A DNA stretch of 64,000 nt from Bradyrhizobium sp. CCH5-F6. GTDB taxonomy: Bacteria > Pseudomonadota > Alphaproteobacteria > Rhizobiales > Xanthobacteraceae. The stretch covers positions 1-64,000 of the forward strand of contig NZ_LSIC01000197.1 in the NCBI RefSeq assembly GCF_001556045.1, read 5' to 3'. Every line of letters starts with the position of its first letter. Within the stretch, counting starts at the first letter, position 1. A program made the position numbers and the translations under genes. Positions 43,728 to 52,403 of this stretch are shown one piece after another. The notes below the pieces were generated by a model that was not told where the DNA came from, did no database searches, and saw only the letters and a program-made list of their open reading frames with translations.

Positions 43728-45062
43728 ATGACACGCCCACGCACCTTTGTTCGCGACAGAGTCCTCCGCCTCGCGGGCCTCGTCTCGTCCATACTCCTGT
43801 CGGTTCCTGCCTGCGCTCAGCAAGCTCAGCCGCTCGATGCTCGATTCCTGCTGGGTGTCGGCACCCATCAGGGGCTGGGAGGACCCGTCAGCGCACGCGG
43901 ATACGTTCCTGCGGAGAACATCGCCCAGATCAAGCAACTCGGCCTCAATTCCTTCCGTGACGATTTCCCCTGGTCCGATTTCGAAACGGCCGGGCGCCGG
44001 ATGGGTTTCGCGCCCAGACTCGGTAGGCTGGAGGCGCAAGTCAGGTCCGGAGTCGCGCGCCCGCTCCTGATCCTTGCGTTCGGCCATCATCTCGTTCCGA
44101 ACTCCTCGCCACCGACGACCGATGAAGCCCGGCGCCGGTTTGCCGATTATGCGGCCGCCGCCGCGCAATCGGTCGTGACGCAACATCCGATGTTCGAGCT
44201 CTGGAACGAATGGAACCTGGCGGCCAAGAAGGATGCCGCATTCTCACCGGAAAACTACCTGGCGCTTGCCGAGGTGACGCGGCCGGCGGTCAAGCGGGTT
44301 GCCCCGAACGCGCCTTTCATCGTCGGCGCGCTCGGCGACGATCCCGGCTGGACATGGACGGAGAAGATGCTGCGGACCGGCATTCTTCAACACGCGGACG
44401 GCGCCTCGATCCATCTCTACAATTTCTGCATGGGGCCAAGCAAACGCACCTCGGCTGAAATCATCGACAGGCTGACGGCGTTTCACCGCCTCGTGGGCCA
44501 GGCGAGCGGAAACCCCGACTTCCCGATCTATGTGACCGAAACGGGCTGGACGACAGCCACCAACAAATGCGGCGTCAGCGAACAGGCCCAGGCCGACAAT
44601 ACGGCGCAACTGATCCTGTGGGCGTCGACCGCGACGCGCTGGCTCAAGGGAATGTGGCTCTACGAGCTCAAGGACAGCGGAAAGAATCCATCGGAGCTGG
44701 AGGACAATTTCGGACTTTATCGTTTCGACAATTCGCCAAAGCCGGTCGCCTGCGCGGCTCAGGGCGCGTGGGCTTTCATTCGCTCCAGCCTGAGTGCCGA
44801 GCGGCGAGAGCTCGCCAGCGGCGTCGTGTCGATCAATGCATCGACGGCGTCCGGCGGCAGAGTTGCGGTCTGGTCCGAGGCTCCGGACCGACGCTACGAA
44901 ATCCGGCTCAAGGGTGATCCGCAAGGGGCAACCGTCGCCATGCCGTGCGACTCCACGGCAAGACCCGCCTCCGGGGCCTGGATTCCCGTTTCGAGCACAC
45001 CGGTCCTGATTGCAGCCAATGACAGTGCAATACCCGCTCTGGAGATACGGCCGGCGCGGTAA
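43728..45062 (+). CDS. Secreted PslG-like glycoside hydrolase (clan A)
   Basis: A 444-residue exported enzyme with a signal peptide (MTRPRTFVRDRVLRLAGLVS, cleavage after ACA, residue 30). The TIM-barrel carries the clan-A acid/base Glu161 in MFELWNEWNLA and the nucleophile Glu271 in IYVTETGWTT. This matches GH39-like enzymes such as PslG, which trims or degrades the exopolysaccharide of its own biosynthetic cluster in the periplasm. The C-terminal 110 residues look like a beta-sandwich. Placed between two GT4 genes, it is likely a cluster-specific glycanase. Family assignment to GH39 is by motif, not by search. Confidence 0.75.
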   Translation: MTRPRTFVRDRVLRLAGLVSSILLSVPACAQQAQPLDARFLLGVGTHQGLGGPVSARGYVPAENIAQIKQLGLNSFRDDFPWSDFETAGRRMGFAPRLGRLEAQVRSGVARPLLILAFGHHLVPNSSPPTTDEARRRFADYAAAAAQSVVTQHPMFELWNEWNLAAKKDAAFSPENYLALAEVTRPAVKRVAPNAPFIVGALGDDPGWTWTEKMLRTGILQHADGASIHLYNFCMGPSKRTSAEIIDRLTAFHRLVGQASGNPDFPIYVTETGWTTATNKCGVSEQAQADNTAQLILWASTATRWLKGMWLYELKDSGKNPSELEDNFGLYRFDNSPKPVACAAQGAWAFIRSSLSAERRELASGVVSINASTASGGRVAVWSEAPDRRYEIRLKGDPQGATVAMPCDSTARPASGAWIPVSSTPVLIAANDSAIPALEIRPAR

Positions 45063-45090
45063 ACGCAATTTCAGACATGAGGTTGACACG

Positions 45091-46365
45091 ATGAAAGTTC
45101 TTTTGACGTCCACGCTTTATCCGACGCCTCAGGCACCAAAGATCGTCGGCGGCGCAGAGATCTTCGCGCGGCGTTTCGCCGAGGGCCTGGCGCAACGCGG
45201 CGACGAGGTGGAAGTGATCCGGGCCGCGTCCTCCCCTGGGCAGGCGCGCGAAAGCTGCAACGGCATCGACATCTATTCCGCGCCGGTGCAGAACGTCTAT
45301 CTGCCGTTCACCGAGCAGAAGAACGTCGCCTTGCGCAGCATCTGGCACGCCGTCGACGATTGGCAGATGCAAGCGCCCTTGATTGCGGAGCGCATCCGGG
45401 CCTTCAAGCCTGATGTCCTGCACTCCAACAATCTATCGGGTCTCACCACCGCGATCTGGCGCGTTGCGGCCCAGCTCGGCGTTCCCGTGCTCCATACGCT
45501 GCACGACTATTATCTGACCTGCCCGCGCTGCTCCCGCTTCGACAAGGGACGGTCTTGCGAGCACACCTGCACGAGCTGCAAGATTCTGAGTTTCCATCGC
45601 AGGCGGGCCACGCATTGGCTCAGCGCCGTGGTCGGCGTCAGTGAACGCGTCCTGTCGATCCATACCGACATGGGCATGTTCACGGAGACGCCGATACGTA
45701 CCGTGATCCGCAATGCCTCGACCGAGCCGCCACGTGAGCCCTACCCTCGCCCGGTCTGCACGACCGAGGTGACGTTCGGGTTCATCGGCCGCCTCACGGA
45801 GGAAAAGGGCATCGACAACCTGATGCGGGCGCTTGCCCTGCTGCCTCGTGATCGCATCCGGATGCTGATCGCAGGTCGCGTCAGCGACGAGGAGCAACGG
45901 CGCCTCAGGGCGCTCGCGCCGGATGCGCGACTCGAGTTCATGGGATTCGTGGTGCCGGACGATTTCTACAAGCAGGTCGACGTGGTGGTCGCGCCGTCGA
46001 TCTGGCACGACCCAGGTCCGCTCGTGGTCGCCGATGCCAAGGCGGCCGGCAGGCCGCTGCTCGGAACGCGCTTTGGCGGCATGCCCGAGGTGATCGAGCA
46101 CGGCGTGACCGGTTGGCTGACCGAAGCCGATCCGCAATCCCTGGCCGACAGCATGCTCGCGGTCGCCTCGGATCCGCGCAAGATCGACGAGATCAGCCGC
46201 CGCCTCATCGCGGATACCAACAAGTGGATATTTGCCGACGTGCTGTCTTCATACAAGAACCTGTATGAGCAGTTGCGCGAGCAACGGATGTCGCGCATGC
46301 GCGCCGCCACGGCTGAAGCGCCACAGGGACGGGGCGTCGGCAAGGAGCGCCTCATTCCCAGATGA
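45091..46365 (+). CDS. Glycosyltransferase family 4
   Basis: A 424-residue GT-B enzyme. N-terminal MKVLLTSTLYPTPQAPKIVG and FARRFAEGLAQRGDEVEVIR; the donor half has TFGFIGRLTEEKGIDNLMRA, LEFMGFVVPDDFYKQVDVVV and HDPGPLVVADAKAAGRPLLG, then FGGMPEVIEHGVTGWL. An unusual cysteine cluster TCPRCSRFDKGRSCEHTCTS near residue 145 could bind zinc, as in a subgroup of EPS transferases. It overlaps the flippase gene by four bases (ATGA), so they are co-translated. Confidence 0.88.
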   Translation: MKVLLTSTLYPTPQAPKIVGGAEIFARRFAEGLAQRGDEVEVIRAASSPGQARESCNGIDIYSAPVQNVYLPFTEQKNVALRSIWHAVDDWQMQAPLIAERIRAFKPDVLHSNNLSGLTTAIWRVAAQLGVPVLHTLHDYYLTCPRCSRFDKGRSCEHTCTSCKILSFHRRRATHWLSAVVGVSERVLSIHTDMGMFTETPIRTVIRNASTEPPREPYPRPVCTTEVTFGFIGRLTEEKGIDNLMRALALLPRDRIRMLIAGRVSDEEQRRLRALAPDARLEFMGFVVPDDFYKQVDVVVAPSIWHDPGPLVVADAKAAGRPLLGTRFGGMPEVIEHGVTGWLTEADPQSLADSMLAVASDPRKIDEISRRLIADTNKWIFADVLSSYKNLYEQLREQRMSRMRAATAEAPQGRGVGKERLIPR

Positions 46366-47753
46366 CACGCCTCTTCGCCATGGCGGGCTACGTCTATCAG
46401 AGCGCCGCGGCGATCATCCTGATCTTCGCGATCAGCCATCTGTTGCCCGCTTCCGACTACACCAGCTTCTCCTTCGCGCTGGCCTCGAGCCAATTGCTCT
46501 GCGTCCTGATGTTCGAATGGCTGCAACTCGCCGGACTGCGCTTTCTGGCGGGGGCCGGAGAGAACGAGGCGGCGCGGCTGAGATGGTCGCTGTTTGCGGC
46601 AGGCCTGTCGAGTGCGGGCGCGCTCGTCATCGTCGGGAGCTGCGCATCCCTGACCAGCGCGCTTCCCGCAGAAATCATCGCGCTCGGGCTCGGCATATCC
46701 GTGCTTCAGGGCTTGACGGATCTGTACTTCCTGACGGTCCGTCTGTCCGACCGGCTGGGCGTCGCATCCTCCCTTCTTGCGCTGCGCGCCACCGCCCTCC
46801 TGGCCGGGGCCGCCGCAGGAGGTGCGATGTCGGGGACGGCCGAGGCCGCGCTGCTCGGCATTGCGTCGGGCCACACGCTGGGCCTCGTCGCCGGGCTCCT
46901 CGCATACCGCACGCCGCTGGAGCGCGCGTCGTTGCCGGCGATGCTCGCCGACTGGAAGACTTTCGCCCGCTACGGCATGCTCGCGGCCGGCGCATCCGTC
47001 ATCCATTTGTCGGTGCCGGTGCTGCTCCGCGTCATCATCATCGGCCGGCTCGGCGCGACGGGAGCCGGCGCCGGATTCTCCATCGCGCTCGACCTGCTGC
47101 AACGTCCGTTCTGGGTTCTCAACGCGGCGATCCACACCGTGAGCTATCCCGAGGTGGTCAAGGACTTCGAGCACGGGAGCGTCACGAAGTCGGTTCGATC
47201 GGCGCGACGCATGTTCGAGTTCATGATCTGCACGACCCTCGTGCTGTTCGGCGGGCTGGTCGGCTTCATTCCGGATGCGGCCCGCATCTTGGTGCCGCGG
47301 GAGAGCCTGGATGGGTTCCTGCAGACGGCCCCCGCGGTGGCCGCCTTCTATTTCCTGCACCTCCATCTCCAGGCGACCGTCGCAGTCGTTCCTCACCTCG
47401 AGAAGCGCGCGACCCGGCTCGTGGTGGTCGCGGCCGGACAGCTCGCGATCGTCGCGGCCTGCTCGCTGGCTGCGGTATGGGCCGGCCTGTCGCCGCGACA
47501 GGCGGTCGGCTGCGCGTCGCTCGCCACGCTCGCGGCGATCCTGGCCGCGCTCGGTCCGACCCTGCGGTTCGAGGCATTCCCGCGCTGGCAGCTGGTCACG
47601 CAGGCGCTGGTGGCCGCGATCCTGATCGGATCGCTCGGCGCGATGCCGACGGAACCCGCGGCATGGCTCGCCGTCAAGGTCGTGATCGCCGCGATCGCGA
47701 CGGCGATCATCGGATGGCGAGGAGACTTTCTGATGCTGGCCCGCCGCAGCTAG
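46362..47753 (+). CDS. Wzx-type oligosaccharide flippase
   Basis: A 463-residue membrane protein of the MATE/PST export superfamily, which moves the lipid-linked repeat unit across the inner membrane. About twelve to fourteen hydrophobic segments are seen, starting with LFAMAGYVYQSAAAIILIFA and including LRVIIIGRLGATGAGAGFSI, the usual loop before helix 8, and VTKSVRSARRMFEFMICTTL. It overlaps the GT4 gene at 46365. A second flippase is at 53654-55135 on the other strand, so the region has two, perhaps for different glycans. Confidence 0.82.
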   Translation: MTRLFAMAGYVYQSAAAIILIFAISHLLPASDYTSFSFALASSQLLCVLMFEWLQLAGLRFLAGAGENEAARLRWSLFAAGLSSAGALVIVGSCASLTSALPAEIIALGLGISVLQGLTDLYFLTVRLSDRLGVASSLLALRATALLAGAAAGGAMSGTAEAALLGIASGHTLGLVAGLLAYRTPLERASLPAMLADWKTFARYGMLAAGASVIHLSVPVLLRVIIIGRLGATGAGAGFSIALDLLQRPFWVLNAAIHTVSYPEVVKDFEHGSVTKSVRSARRMFEFMICTTLVLFGGLVGFIPDAARILVPRESLDGFLQTAPAVAAFYFLHLHLQATVAVVPHLEKRATRLVVVAAGQLAIVAACSLAAVWAGLSPRQAVGCASLATLAAILAALGPTLRFEAFPRWQLVTQALVAAILIGSLGAMPTEPAAWLAVKVVIAAIATAIIGWRGDFLMLARRS

Positions 47754-48249
47754 TTCGTCGCGCCCGGCGCGACCGAGCCACCCCGCGCGGACGGCGGTGA
47801 GCCGTTGGACGACGCCGCCGATCCCGTTCTGCGCGGAACCGTCAGGCTTCCAGATCCAATCAGACGGCAAACATCCTGGAAACTACACACACAACCATCA
47901 CGATAATATTTATTAATCTACCCGCCATCGAAAACGGCATCTGCCGATGCGCTGTGCAATCCGACGATGAAGATGAAAGCTTCAGCGGAAAACGCTGGGC
48001 AACCCTGCCGGCATGCGCACATATTCAGCAGCGCGGATCGTGAAAATCACGAAAGCGCCTTTCTCGCGTCACCCTGCTTTGGCATCGCATTACTATTCTG
48101 CTGCAAAAGAGCGATTCTGTTCCTGCGCAAGGAACCTCTGTTCGCTCGCGATTTGTAGCTTCCATTTTTATCTGAAATTCACACTCGACAGAGATGGTTG
48201 ACCGCAAATCCAGCGAGCAATTTCGTTCGCGCTGAAATTCGAGTGTGCA
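47754..48249. other. 496-bp AT-richer leader of the large repeat protein
   Basis: This stretch is lower in GC than its surroundings (for example AATATTTATTAATC near 47908-47921) and should hold the promoter of the 1302-residue gene. It encodes no convincing protein. Inverted and direct repeats flank the start codon (see 48172-48247). I see no ribosome site at the ATG at 48250, so translation control is probably not standard. Confidence 0.5.
48172..48247 (+). promoter_or_regulatory. Inverted repeat beside the start codon
   Basis: CTGAAATTC occurs at 48172-48180 and again at 48232-48240. The following bases are complementary: CACACTCGA (48180-48188) pairs with TCGAGTGTG (48239-48247), two bases before the ATG at 48250. 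The mRNA could form a 9-bp stem with a 50-base loop covering the ribosome-landing zone. Confidence 0.5.
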
Positions 48250-51200
48250 ATGCCCGATCAAGCCATCTTGTCTGCCAGCGGATTCATCAACTCCATCGGC
48301 GTCAACACGCATGCCGGCTTCGGTTGGACCGGCTACAACAATCTCGCGCTGATGGTCGAGGACCTCAAGTATCTCGGCGTCACCCATCTCCGCGACGCGA
48401 TGGGCACCAGCCCGGCTGCGCAACCCGTCGTCGAGGGATTGGCGGCCGCCGGATACAAGTTCGACTTCCTGGTGTCATCTGCCCTGCCCCAGACGGGCAC
48501 GGTCGGGCTGCAGAACTACATCGCCTCGCTCGAGAAGTTCGCGACGAGCTATGCGGGCAGCATCAGCGCCATCGAGGGGCTCAACGAGGCCAATCACCAG
48601 CCCTTCAGCTACAATGGCAGTTCGAGCCTCACGGCCGCGGGTCAGTTCCAGAGTGCGCTCTATCAGGCCGTCAATGCCAACGTCGCGCTCGCCAGCATCC
48701 CCGTCTACAATCTCTCACTGGCCTACAACGATCCCCAGGGCTACAGCCAGCTCGGCAACATGTCGGGCTCCGTCGACTACGCCAACGCCCACGCCTATGT
48801 CAGCACCAGCCTGACGCCGAGCAGCTCCATTGCGGCGACGCTGAGCGCCGTCATGACCGCTGCACCGGGAAAGCCCGTCGTCATCACGGAAACCGGCTAC
48901 ACCACGCAGGCCAACACCCAATATCTCGGCGTCAACGAGACGGTGCAGGCCAAATCGATCCTGAACACGCTCGTCGATGCCTACAAGGCCGGCGTCAGCG
49001 CGACTTATCTCTACGAGCTGTTCGACCGCGACTCCTCCGCGAGCAATACCAATCCGGAAGCCAATTTCGGCCTGTTCAACTCCGACGGCACGCCGAAGCT
49101 CGCCGCGACGGCGATTCACAACCTGACGACCATTCTGGCTGACGACGGCAAGGGCGGCCTGCAGCCGACTGATCCCTTGAACTACACGCTGAGCAACATG
49201 CCGGCCTCGGGCAACAGCATGGTGCTGGGCAAGAGCAACGGTGCCTACGAGCTCGTCGTCTGGGCCGAGCCGAAGCTGTGGAACGACGCCACCGATACCG
49301 AGATCAGCAATAGCGCCCAGACGGTCACCGTGAACCTCGGCGCCGTCCATCATACGGTGAAGGTGTACGACACGCTGACGGGCACCACCGCGATCGCCAG
49401 CTACACGGACGTCAGCACGATCACGATTCCGGTCAGCGATCACCCGCTGATCATCGAGATCGATGCGCCCCCGACCACGCCCACTCCGCCGGACACCCGG
49501 ACCAGCATCAGCGGCACGGCCGCCGAGATCGTACCGCAACTGTCCGACCTGAGCGACTCGACGGCGCTGCAAACCATCACGCTGACGGACTCGCATGTCC
49601 TGCCGGTCGCCTCGAAAGCGACGATGGACTACATCATCGCCCATTACGGCAGTGCGCTGTCCAAGATTGGGGGCGGATACTCGTTCTCGGTGACGAACAC
49701 GGCCGCGACCTGGACCAGCACGAAGACTTACGACGCGAGCGGAAAGCTGCTCTCGCAGTCCGACACCGGCCTCAATTCGAGCGGGCAACCGACCTCGACC
49801 ACGGTCGCCTACACCGACGGCTCCAAGGATGTGATCAGCTACACCGCCGGCGTGCAGACGAAATTCGTTCACATCGGCACCGACGCAACCCGGACCACCG
49901 ACACCTACAACACGGCCGGAACGCTTCTGAGCGAGATCGTGCAGAAGGCCGACGGCTATTACTCCACGACGCTCTACACGAACGGCGTGAAGACCGCCGC
50001 CTACGTCAAGAATGCAGACGGATCGCAGGACAACTTTACCTACAACATCACGGGCAAGAGCTTCACCACGCAGGTGCAGCACCTCGACAAGACGGGAAAG
50101 GTCACCTCGGTGACCCGCAGCCATGCCGACGGCTCGCTGGACTCGACGCAGGTCTACAACAGCGACGGCAGCAGCGTGATCACCACGTACAGCGCCACCG
50201 GCGTCAAGCTGGTCGAGACCAGCTATCATGCCGACAAGAGCAAGGACGTCTGGACCTACAACATCAAGGGCCAGAACTACACGACCGAGCACGACGTCTA
50301 CGACTCGACCGGCTTCCTCACCACGCTGACACGCCTGCACAGCGACGGCAGTCTCGCCTTCAAGCTGGCCCAAACCACCGACGGCACCAAGACGACCGAT
50401 TGGTACAATGCCGCCGGCAGCCTCACCAGCGAGGTGGTCCAAAAGGCCGACGGCTTCACATCGACGACCCTCTACAGCAACGGCGTCAAGACCAAAGCCT
50501 ATATCAAGAACGCCGACGGCAGTCAGGACAACTATGCCTATGGCATCAGCGGCCAGAGTTACACCACGCTGATCCAGCACGTGGATCCGTCCGGCAAGGT
50601 CACGGCCGTGACCCGCAAGCATGCCGACGGCACGCTCGACTACACACAGGTGATCAATGCCGACGGCAGCAGCGTCGTCACCAATTACGACGCCGCAGGC
50701 GTGCGGACCAAGGAAACCAACTACCACGCCGACGGCAGCAAGGACGTGTTCCTCTTCAACATCACCGGCCAGACCTACACGACCGAGCACGACATCTACG
50801 ATACGACCGGCTTCCTCACCACGCTGATCCGCAAGCACGCCGACGGCAGCATGGCGTTCAAGCTGATGCAGAGCAGCGACGGCACCAAGACGACGGACTG
50901 GTACGACGCCAAGGGTGTCCTCACCAGCGAAGTGCTCGAGAAGCCGAGCGGCTACAGCTCGACCACGGTGTACACCAATGGTGTGAAGACCGCGGCCTAC
51001 ATCACCAATGCCGACCAGAGCCACGACAACTACAGCTACAACATCACCGGCCAGAGCTATACCACGCAGTACCAGCACGTCGACCCGACCGGCAAGACGA
51101 CGGAGGTGACCCGCTGGCACGCCGACGGCTCGCTCGACTACACCCAGGTCGTCAACGACGACGGCAGCAGCGTGGTCACCAGCTACGATGCGGCCGGCGT

Positions 51201-52158
51201 CAAGAAGCTGCAGACCGACTACCACGCCGACGGCTCCAAGGACGTCTACCAGTTCAACATCGTCGGCCAGACCTACACGAACGAGCACGACAGCTACGAT
51301 TCGACCGGCTTCCTCACCAACATCGTGCGCACCCACGCGGACAACAGCCTGGCCTTCACGCTGGTGCAGAGCGCCGACGGCACCAAGACCTCGGACTGGT
51401 ATGACGCCAAGGGCGTCATCACCAGCGAGGTGACGACCAAGAGCGACGGCTACAGCTCCACCACAGTCTACACCGGCGGTATCAAGACCGCGGCCTACAT
51501 CAAGAATGCCGACGGCACGTCGGACAACTGGAACTACAACGTTACCGGGCAGTCCTACACCACCCAGCATCAGCACCTCGATGCCTCGGGCAAGCTGGTC
51601 GAGCTCACCCGGACCCACGCCGACGGCACTCTGGACTATACCCAGGTCATCCACGACGACGGCAGCAAGCTGACCGACATCTATAACAGCGCCGGCGTCA
51701 AGACCCAGGAGATCGCCAATAACGCGGACGGATCGAAGGACGTCTTCCTGTTCAACTTCAACGGACAGTCCGGTACGACCCAGCACGAGAACTACAACAG
51801 CGCCAACACGCTGCAGTTCTTCGACCAGACCAAGACCGACGGCACCCACAACGTCACGGCGGTCGCCGCCGGCGTGACGATCCAGGGCGGAGCCGGCAAC
51901 GACGTGTTCTCGGCCGCGCCGAACTCGACCACCATCGCCTACGACCATGGCCAGGACCAGATCGTCAACTTCCAGGCTGGCGACGGCACAACGCACGACG
52001 TGATCCAGATCTCGAAGCTTCTGGCTGCCGACTACAGTCACCTGCAGATGACTCAGTCCGGCACGAACGCGCTCATCACGTTCTCGGCCAACGATTCGAT
52101 CCTGCTGAAGAACGTCTATGTCAGCAACCTGACGAGCCACGATTTCCTGTTCGTCTGA
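48250..52158 (+). CDS. Giant glycosidase with 166-aa tandem repeats and RTX-like end
   Basis: A 1302-residue protein with no Sec signal. Residues 1-300 are a clan-A TIM-barrel hydrolase (start NSIGVNTHAGFGWTGYNNLA, acid/base Glu113 in EGLNEANH, nucleophile Glu214 in VITETGYTT), related in layout to the PslG-like gene at 43728. A beta-sandwich (about 310-405) and a TPTPPDT linker follow. From about 550 to 1205 come tandem units: a 72-residue type A starting at residues 598, 764, 930, 1096, alternating with a 94-residue type B, together 166 residues (498 bp), built of DGSxDxYxxNITGQ/YDxxG motifs. The end has GGAGNDVFSAAPNS, an RTX-type turn, and a hydrophobic DFLFV tail, suggesting type I secretion. 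Probably an extracellular glycanase acting on the polymer of this cluster; no transporter gene is nearby. Confidence 0.8.
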   Translation: MPDQAILSASGFINSIGVNTHAGFGWTGYNNLALMVEDLKYLGVTHLRDAMGTSPAAQPVVEGLAAAGYKFDFLVSSALPQTGTVGLQNYIASLEKFATSYAGSISAIEGLNEANHQPFSYNGSSSLTAAGQFQSALYQAVNANVALASIPVYNLSLAYNDPQGYSQLGNMSGSVDYANAHAYVSTSLTPSSSIAATLSAVMTAAPGKPVVITETGYTTQANTQYLGVNETVQAKSILNTLVDAYKAGVSATYLYELFDRDSSASNTNPEANFGLFNSDGTPKLAATAIHNLTTILADDGKGGLQPTDPLNYTLSNMPASGNSMVLGKSNGAYELVVWAEPKLWNDATDTEISNSAQTVTVNLGAVHHTVKVYDTLTGTTAIASYTDVSTITIPVSDHPLIIEIDAPPTTPTPPDTRTSISGTAAEIVPQLSDLSDSTALQTITLTDSHVLPVASKATMDYIIAHYGSALSKIGGGYSFSVTNTAATWTSTKTYDASGKLLSQSDTGLNSSGQPTSTTVAYTDGSKDVISYTAGVQTKFVHIGTDATRTTDTYNTAGTLLSEIVQKADGYYSTTLYTNGVKTAAYVKNADGSQDNFTYNITGKSFTTQVQHLDKTGKVTSVTRSHADGSLDSTQVYNSDGSSVITTYSATGVKLVETSYHADKSKDVWTYNIKGQNYTTEHDVYDSTGFLTTLTRLHSDGSLAFKLAQTTDGTKTTDWYNAAGSLTSEVVQKADGFTSTTLYSNGVKTKAYIKNADGSQDNYAYGISGQSYTTLIQHVDPSGKVTAVTRKHADGTLDYTQVINADGSSVVTNYDAAGVRTKETNYHADGSKDVFLFNITGQTYTTEHDIYDTTGFLTTLIRKHADGSMAFKLMQSSDGTKTTDWYDAKGVLTSEVLEKPSGYSSTTVYTNGVKTAAYITNADQSHDNYSYNITGQSYTTQYQHVDPTGKTTEVTRWHADGSLDYTQVVNDDGSSVVTSYDAAGVKKLQTDYHADGSKDVYQFNIVGQTYTNEHDSYDSTGFLTNIVRTHADNSLAFTLVQSADGTKTSDWYDAKGVITSEVTTKSDGYSSTTVYTGGIKTAAYIKNADGTSDNWNYNVTGQSYTTQHQHLDASGKLVELTRTHADGTLDYTQVIHDDGSKLTDIYNSAGVKTQEIANNADGSKDVFLFNFNGQSGTTQHENYNSANTLQFFDQTKTDGTHNVTAVAAGVTIQGGAGNDVFSAAPNSTTIAYDHGQDQIVNFQAGDGTTHDVIQISKLLAADYSHLQMTQSGTNALITFSANDSILLKNVYVSNLTSHDFLFV
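50041..51860 (+). repeat. Tandem 498-bp coding repeats
   Basis: Copies begin at 50041, 50539, 51037 and 51535, spaced by exactly 498 bp and similar at protein level across the full unit; partial units precede and follow. They lie inside the large gene and keep frame, so the array may expand or contract by recombination without breaking the protein. Confidence 0.8.
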
Positions 52159-52403
52159 TCGCTGCGGAGCACTGGCAAGACAGGCGGCAACGTCGCTGGG
52201 GGCGGGGGCCATGTCCCCGCCCCGTTCATTTGTTGGGCGCCTGCCTCATCGATGAGCAGAGAGCCGACTGCCATCCGCATTCGGATGGGCGCCATGCATT
52301 CGCGGACTGCCGCGATTGCGCCGTATCGGCCAGTGTGCTTGCGAACTTGCGTCACAATTCGTCTCTAGAAGAGAGACGAACCGCGCAAGGACTCCGAGAC
52401 CCG

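Noticed and set aside
50041..51860. CRISPR-like array
   Set aside because: The units are 498 bp, coding, in frame and have no short repeat-spacer structure or cas genes nearby.
48715..52212. 1165-residue open frame on the minus strand across the giant gene
   Set aside because: It is an artefact of the repetitive GC-rich codons of the plus-strand gene; its product is low-complexity, without start context, and the plus-strand domains are clear.
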